64,000 nt of DNA. It comes from Candidatus Thiodubiliella endoseptemdiera (GTDB taxonomy: Bacteria > Pseudomonadota > Gammaproteobacteria > PS1 > Pseudothioglobaceae). The stretch covers positions 62,001 through 126,000 of the forward strand of contig JACCHT010000002.1 of NCBI GenBank assembly GCA_013416635.1, written 5' to 3'. The position numbers were made by a program, and so were the translations under genes. The notes under the pieces are model-generated. The model had not been told where the DNA came from. It ran no database searches and saw nothing but the letters and a program-made list of their open reading frames with translations. Shown here one piece after another: positions 58,608-64,000 of this stretch. Position 1 is the stretch's first letter, and each line of letters begins with the position of its first letter.

Positions 58608-59165
58608 ATGAATATAAATATTAGCATATGGGGCTGGAAAGGTCTTGGAGTCGTTTGGGGACATATTGGACATGTAATGATTTCTAATTTAGATAATGAA
58701 GTAATATTAAGCCAATATCCGCATAAATATGGACAAAAATTTACACCCAGAGGTCCAAACACTAAATTTTCATTTAAAGATACTTACAATGAAGAAAAAA
58801 GCACACCTGATGTTATATTTAGTTTGGTTATAAAAAAGAATTTTGTAGAAAGTTTTGTAGAAACTGTTAATAATCATACGGAAAGAAAAATATGGGATTG
58901 GGATCCAAAAAATCCCTCTGAAACACATTGTACCAGATCAGCTTATGAAGCCTTAAAAAGTGGTGGGGTTTTAATCGATCAAGACAATGTGTACAAAATT
59001 GAAAATAATGAAAGAAAAGAAATTTTGCCTAACTCAGTTTGGTACCTGCTAGACGATTTAGGCATAAAACCAATAATGCAGAAAAAAGACAACTTATTGC
59101 AAAAAATTATTGAGGATAATGAAAAAATTATTACATTTGCTAGACATCAAGATTTGTGGAATTAA
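58608..59165 (+). CDS. Hypothetical protein, possible papain-like (NlpC/P60-type) fold
   Basis: 185 residues from ATG 58608. GVVWGHIGHVMIS near the N-terminus and ETHCTRSAYEALKSGG in the middle give a His and a Cys in contexts reminiscent of circularly permuted papain-like enzymes (His-strand first, Cys-helix later). That family match is a guess. There is no signal peptide and no membrane helix. A TATACT hexamer lies upstream (58570-58575). It stands alone between the miniature element and the acs fragment. Confidence 0.55.
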   Translation: MNINISIWGWKGLGVVWGHIGHVMISNLDNEVILSQYPHKYGQKFTPRGPNTKFSFKDTYNEEKSTPDVIFSLVIKKNFVESFVETVNNHTERKIWDWDPKNPSETHCTRSAYEALKSGGVLIDQDNVYKIENNERKEILPNSVWYLLDDLGIKPIMQKKDNLLQKIIEDNEKIITFARHQDLWN

Positions 59166-59222
59166 ATTATTATTCAATCACTTGCAACCATTGACGCATT
59201 AGCTAAATTAAAATGTCGTTTA

Positions 59223-59370
59223 CTAAACTCTATTCTCAATCAAACTTTCTACCACTTCCAGTTCAGCCAAGGTTGAGGGTATCACTGAGATTATCATAAT
59301 CAGTTTCAGTAATTTTTCTCAAAATATGACGCATAATTTTATCGCTACGAGTTTTGGGTAACTTAGCTTA
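59223..59370 (-). pseudogene. 3'-terminal fragment of a second acetyl-CoA synthetase gene
   Basis: The minus strand reads LPKTRSDKIMRHILRKITETDYDNLSDT, then AELEVVESLIENRV and stop. It is clearly homologous to the end of the full acs gene at 59929 ([25 protein letters not shown]) but diverged. The rest of the gene is missing; the HPP gene begins right next to it. Confidence 0.75.
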
Positions 59371-59382
59371 GAAATAACCTTA

Positions 59383-59928
59383 CTAAAACCAATACTTTGG
59401 ATAATGTCGCTTAGGATTATTTGAAAGATTATTGATAAGCAATGCAATAATCAGCATTAGAAAAACACCAATACTTATCGGTGTCAAAACAAATAAATAC
59501 CCCATATGATGGATTTCTGCACCGCTGATAACAGTAATAAGTGCTGTTGCACCTCCAGGTGGATGCATTGTACGAGTTAAATGCATTAATACGATACTGA
59601 TTGAAACAGCCAATGCAGCTAATAGTGTGGTATCTAAAGGTAAATATTTATAAAGAGTTACACCAACTAGAGCAGAAACAATGTGCCCACCAACTAAATT
59701 TCTTGGCTGGGAAAATTCTGCATGGGGTGCACCATAAATCAAAGCAGCAGATGCGCCAAAAGAACCAACTAAAAACAATTTACTTAATAATTCTATATGT
59801 ATCAATTGGCTAAGAATTGATACAGAATAAATACCTAAAAATGCACCCAACCAAGACCATGCAATCTGATTTAATGGCATTCTTGGTGGAGATATTGAAC
59901 TACCTTTCATTCTTTTAAAATAAGACAT
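59383..59928 (-). CDS. HPP-family integral membrane protein
   Basis: 181 residues with about four hydrophobic segments and the family signature TRTMHPPGGATALI. It starts at ATG 59928, directly against the acs stop, so it is probably co-transcribed with acs. Some HPP proteins transport nitrite, but nothing here fixes the substrate. The frame is intact. Confidence 0.85.
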   Translation of the reverse strand: MSYFKRMKGSSISPPRMPLNQIAWSWLGAFLGIYSVSILSQLIHIELLSKLFLVGSFGASAALIYGAPHAEFSQPRNLVGGHIVSALVGVTLYKYLPLDTTLLAALAVSISIVLMHLTRTMHPPGGATALITVISGAEIHHMGYLFVLTPISIGVFLMLIIALLINNLSNNPKRHYPKYWF

Positions 59929-61841
59929 TTATCGAACTCTATTTTTAATCAAATCATCCACTGCTTCGGGCTCTGCCAATGTTGAAGTATCACCTAAGTT
60001 ACCGTAATCATCTTCGGCAATCTTACGCAAAATACGACGCATAATCTTCCCACTACGGGTTTTTGGTAGCACAGGTGCAAATTGAATTTTATCAACATTC
60101 GCGATTGGCCCAATTTCGTTACGGACTAATTTAACCAATTCTGCTTTGATTTTGTCGCTTGGATCTGTTCCTTTCATAATAGAGACATAAGCATAAATCC
60201 CCTGCCCTTTGATGTCGTGAGGGTAGCCGACAACTGCGGCTTCAGAAACACTTTTATGCAGGACTAAGGCAGATTCAATCTCTGCCGTCCCTAAACGATG
60301 ACCTGAAATATTGAGGACATCATCTACTCTGCCAGTAATCCAATAATAGCCGTCTGCATCGCGTTTAACACCATCGCCAGCAAAATATTTTCCAGGGAAG
60401 GTGGTGAAATACGCTTCCATAAATCGTTCGTGATTGTTATAAAGTGTACGCATTTGCCCTGGCCAAGAACGGGCTAAAACTAGGATACCTTCGGCTGCTC
60501 CTGTTAATACTTCGCCTTTTTCATTAACAACTTGTGGCTCAATGCCAAAAAATGGCTTGCTTGCTGAACCGGGTTTTAAAGCAGTGGCATAAGGCAAAGG
60601 GCTAATCACATGTCCGCCCGTTTCGGTTTGCCACCAAGTGTCAACGATGGGGCAATTGCCATTGCCGATTTTGTGATAATACCATTCCCAGGCTTCCGGA
60701 TTGATGGGCTCGCCAACGGTGCCGAGAATACGCAGGCTTGAACGGTCGGTTTTTTCTACAAAATCATCGCCTGCACCCATTAATGCACGGATTGCGGTCG
60801 GCGCTGTATAAAAAGTATTTACTTGGTGTTTGTCAATCACCTGCCAAAAACGAGCGGCATCGGGGTAAGTCGGAACGCCCTCAAACATCAGTGTCGTTGC
60901 GCCATTGGCAAGGGGCCCATAGACAATATACGAATGCCCTGTTACCCAACCGACATCGGCAGTGCACCAATAAATATCGCCCTGCTGATAATCAAACACA
61001 TATTTATGGGTGATGGCAGCATACAACAAATAACCGCCCATAGTATGCAACACCCTTTTGGCTTACCTGTTGAACCTGAAGTGTAAAGAATAAATAAGGG
61101 CGTTTCTGCGTCAAATGACTCACACGGGCAAATGTCATCCATCTCTGCCACTAAATCGTGATACCAAACATCTCGCTCACCCCACGCCACCTCGCCCTTG
61201 GTATTTTGCACCACAATCACGCTATCAACACAATCACAGGCGACAATCGCTTGATCAACATTGGCTTTAAGCGGCGTCGCCCGACCGCCACGCAAACCTT
61301 CATCAGCAGTAATCACAATTTGACATTTCGAATCAAGAATTCTATCTTTTAACGCCTCAGGTGAAAAACCCCCAAATACTACTGAATGAATTGCCCCAAT
61401 CCGTGCACATGCCAACATCGCATAACTCGCCTCTAAAATCATCGGCATATAAATACACACCCTATCGCCCTTTCTCACACCGAGTTTTTTCAAACCATTT
61501 GCTAATTTTGCCACCTCGTCGTGCAGTTCTTGGTAAGTTACTTTTTGACTGATTGCCGGATTATCCCCCTCCCAAATAATCGCTGTTTGATTGGCTCGTT
61601 GTGACAAATGACGGTCAATACAGTTATACGCCACATTCAACTCACCACCCTTAAACCACTCAATTAAGCCGGTGTTGTAATCCACTTTAGAAGTGGTTTC
61701 CCATTCCTTATCCCAATCTAAAAACTGTCTGGCCTGCGTTGCCCAAAACACATCAGAATTCTCAATTGAATCTTGATACATTGAAAGATATTTGGCTTCG
61801 TTAATAAGAGGGATTCTATCGGATTTTGCAATTGGATACAT
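59929..61841 (-). CDS. acs: Acetyl-CoA synthetase, one-base frame loss
   Basis: Activates acetate with ATP and CoA. ATG 61841 starts [18 protein letters not shown]. The ATP-binding motif [11 protein letters not shown] is followed by a frame loss near 61052 (a G4 tract now G3; true reading [14 protein letters not shown]). The remainder is open: [51 protein letters not shown], and [10 protein letters not shown] with the lysine often acetylated for control. The restored length is about 638 residues, normal. It is followed immediately by the HPP gene. Confidence 0.92.
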
Positions 61842-61932
61842 GGTCTTTATTTTAGTTGTTATAAAGGTATTGATAATACCTAAAAAAATACCTGTTTATT
61901 AAGACCTTGCACAATTGGTAAATTTATTCCTA

Positions 61933-62093
61933 GAGACCTTTGCATAAATAGGGATGATTAGCAAAATGACAGATTTTATTAAATTGGAAATTTTTTAAAT
62001 CCACTCCTAGCAGGGCTAAGGGTGTTTTTAAAAAGTTTGTAATTTGATGAAAGATGGCGTTTTGATGATTATTCATATTTATGCAAAGGTCTC
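61933..62093 (-). repeat. Miniature element upstream of acs
   Basis: 161-bp core with a perfect 5-bp duplication, tccta (61928-61932 and 62094-62098). It lies between the acs start and the pabB end. The remaining intergenic bases 62099-62238 show nothing else I can name. Confidence 0.93.
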
Positions 62094-62238
62094 TCCTAAT
62101 ATTAACCCTGCATTAACCTATACTCCTCAAGGGTAAATAAAATAGCACCTTTCTCGCCAAAAAAAAACTCGTCAAATAACCGTCTATTTTTTTAGATAGA
62201 AAATGTACTATTTCCTATATTCCCTACGACGCACTAGG

Positions 62239-63530
62239 TTATTCGGTAAATATCTTTAAGATACCTTGGGCTTTGTGTTCGGTTTCTGCCAGTTCGCGTG
62301 TGGCAATGGAATCAAAGACGATGCCACCGCCTGCCCGAAAAGTGAGAGTTTGATTTTGTTGGGTTAGAGTGCGGATGAGGATATTGAAGTCCATTTTGCC
62401 ATTACTACTGATGTAGCCGAGTGAGCCTGTGTAGGCTTGGCGGGGTTGTTGTTCAAGTTCGGCAATAATTTGCATACAGCGAATTTTGGGGCAACCAGTG
62501 ATAGTACCTCCAGGAAATAAGGCACGGATTAGATCTTTAATAGTGATTCCTTGTTTAAGTTTTCCTTGAATATTAGAAACGATGTGATGGACGAATGGGT
62601 AAGTTTCTAATGCCATTACTTCATTGACATGGACTGTGCCGTATTCACATACTCTGCCTAAATCATTGCGTCCTAAGTCGAGCAACATAATGTGTTCAGC
62701 TTGTTCTTTAGGGTGATTGATAAGTTCTGCTTTAAAGCGTTCATCTTCTTCGCCTTGCCCACGGGGGTGTGTGCCTGCGATTGGACGGGTTTCTACTTGC
62801 TTACCATTAACACTAAATAGGCGCTCTGGTGATGATGAGATGATACTAAAGCCATCAAATTGTGCCAAAGCAGCAAAAGGGGCGGGGTTGGATTTTTTTA
62901 ATGCTTGGTATATTTGAGTAGGTTTAAGTTCATCGTTTAACTGGTATTGCCATTGTCGAGATAAATTAACCTGAAATACATCACCTGCAATGATGTAATC
63001 CCGACTGCATTTAACACCATTAATAAATTTAGACGCTTGTTCTGATGTCAATTCGCCTTGAATAGGGCTTAGTGGGATATCTTGCAGTTGTGCAATGTCT
63101 GATAGCACTTGGTTTATGCGTTGTTGGTCGTCAAATTGATCTAGCAGATAGGTTTTCTGCTGTTGGTGGTCAATCACAATAGCAGTTGGGATTTTGACGG
63201 CAATAGCAATGGGTTGACTACCATTCAGTAAGTTGTCTTTAAGTATCGGCTCAATTTGTCCGATGAGTTCGTAGGATAGATAGACAAACCAACCTCCTGT
63301 GAAGGGTAAGTCGCTTTTCATGGTAGAGGATTCCGTCTTGCGTTCTAATTCAGAGAGAAAATCAAAATCAACTAAATTATTGAGTACGATTTGCTCAATG
63401 GGATGAGAAAAAGAATGGAATAACGATTATTTTTATTGTGATTGACGCTTTCTAATAAAAATGGATATCGTTGTGCGTTCAAATGACATAGACTGTCTAA
63501 CGCTACCTCAGGGATTTCTAAGGGGGACAC
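62239..63530 (-). CDS. pabB: Aminodeoxychorismate synthase component I, one-base frame loss
   Basis: Makes aminodeoxychorismate from chorismate for folate. The chorismate-binding domain reads RDYIIAGDVFQVNLSRQW, SSSPERLF, TRPIAGTHPRG, LGRNDLGRVCEYG, FPGGTITGCPKIRCMQII and FRAGGGIVFDSIATRELAETEHKAQG. The long frame begins at 63321, but homologous sequence runs on to GTG 63530 (MSPLEIPEVALDSLCHLN). The junction is a T5 tract near 63410, where T6 restores RYSILFSHPIEQIVLNNLVDFDF. The restored length is about 430 residues. Confidence 0.87.
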
Positions 63531-63546
63531 TACAGGTTTTTAAGAA

Positions 63547-64000
63547 TTATTTGTAAACAAACTCAACACGGCGGTTTTTTTGCCAGCCGATTTCATTATC
63601 TATTTTACTAATTGGCTTTTCTTCGCCATAACTAATTACCTTAATTCTATCGGCAATATGGTAAAGACTCATCACTTCTTTAACGCGTAAAGCACGATTT
63701 TCAGCTAAAGCTAAGTTGTATTCACGCGTACCACGAGCGTCTGCATGCCCTTCTAGATGCAATCTTATTTGTGGGTTGTCTTGCATAAATTGCACATGTT
63801 TGATGATTTCTTGGGTGGCATCCTTACTAATTTCATCTGCATTAAAATCAAAATACAAAGTAAAACTGACATCACTGGCTTCTAACGCTGATAATATTCT
63901 TTCTTTTTCCTGTTTTGGCATTGACGCTACTGATTTTTCTTGTGATTCTTGCCATTCAAAACTTGATTGTTCACCAATAATCGCAGGTATTTCGTTTTGC
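63547..64000 (-). CDS. pal: Peptidoglycan-associated lipoprotein (OmpA-like domain), 5' end outside the window
   Basis: The frame stays open to the window edge, so the N-terminus and lipobox are not seen. The OmpA-like peptidoglycan-binding domain is complete: LYFDFNADEISKDA, LEGHADARGTREYNLALAENRA, VKEVMSLYHI, VISYGEEKP and NRRVEFVYK. Pal tethers the outer membrane to the wall as part of Tol-Pal. The stop lies 16 bases before the pabB start, so the two may be co-transcribed. Confidence 0.85.
   Translation of the reverse strand, partial: QNEIPAIIGEQSSFEWQESQEKSVASMPKQEKERILSALEASDVSFTLYFDFNADEISKDATQEIIKHVQFMQDNPQIRLHLEGHADARGTREYNLALAENRALRVKEVMSLYHIADRIKVISYGEEKPISKIDNEIGWQKNRRVEFVYK

Overview
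The window is AT-rich gammaproteobacterial DNA. Core genes (panB, folK, proB, obgE, waaA, thiC, hemB, acs, pabB, pal) sit among many insertion sequences, a 161-bp miniature element, toxin-antitoxin-like genes and three giant RTX/Ig/VCBS-repeat genes. This mixture fits a sulfur-oxidizing SUP05/Ca. Thioglobus-type bacterium, for example a bivalve symbiont, but that assignment is inference.

Layout. Positions 586-17767 (minus, gene A), 17853-29567 (minus, gene B) and 34006-42456 (plus, gene C) are paralogous giant genes. Each has the same promoter and MPGQTKYF N-terminus, bacterial Ig-like modules, VCBS/FG-GAP-like repeats with a 171-bp period, and a C-terminal RTX nonapeptide tail typical of type I secretion substrates. 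The VCBS repeats come in blocks of exactly five blades: 9 blocks in A, 5 in B, 4 in C, about 90 blades in all. Blades are nearly identical except for a few codons at two loop positions, and those codons vary mostly at bases 1 and 2 (NNT). A fourth locus (42614-42969) keeps the promoter and first 35 codons fused to a foreign secreted-protein C-terminus. Genes B and C are divergent, separated by about 4.4 kb of wreckage: HIT, thioredoxin, S26-peptidase and HipA pseudogenes, a REP-associated transposase and an IS3-type element.

43.1-46.2 kb holds an IS256-type element, a RhuM-like gene broken by a miniature element, and a Fic gene. 46.2-52.8 kb holds panB-folK, vapBC, an alarmone-synthetase-like gene, obgE-proB and the divergent waaA. 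53-56.9 kb holds an alpha/beta-hydrolase-like gene, thiC and hemB. 57-59.2 kb holds small accessory genes. 59.2-62 kb holds acs, an HPP-family membrane protein and an acs fragment. pabB and pal close the window.

Two features cut across the window. First, a 161-bp miniature inverted-repeat element with 5-bp target duplications occurs about ten times, and it has remodelled several gene ends: it replaced the start of the hydrolase gene and supplied the stop codons of two convergent genes. Second, single-base deletions, many in homopolymers, break thiC, hemB, obgE, acs, pabB and the giant genes. With three dense indel clusters inside repeats, this looks more like residual long-read consensus error than true decay, so frame interruptions should be treated with caution.
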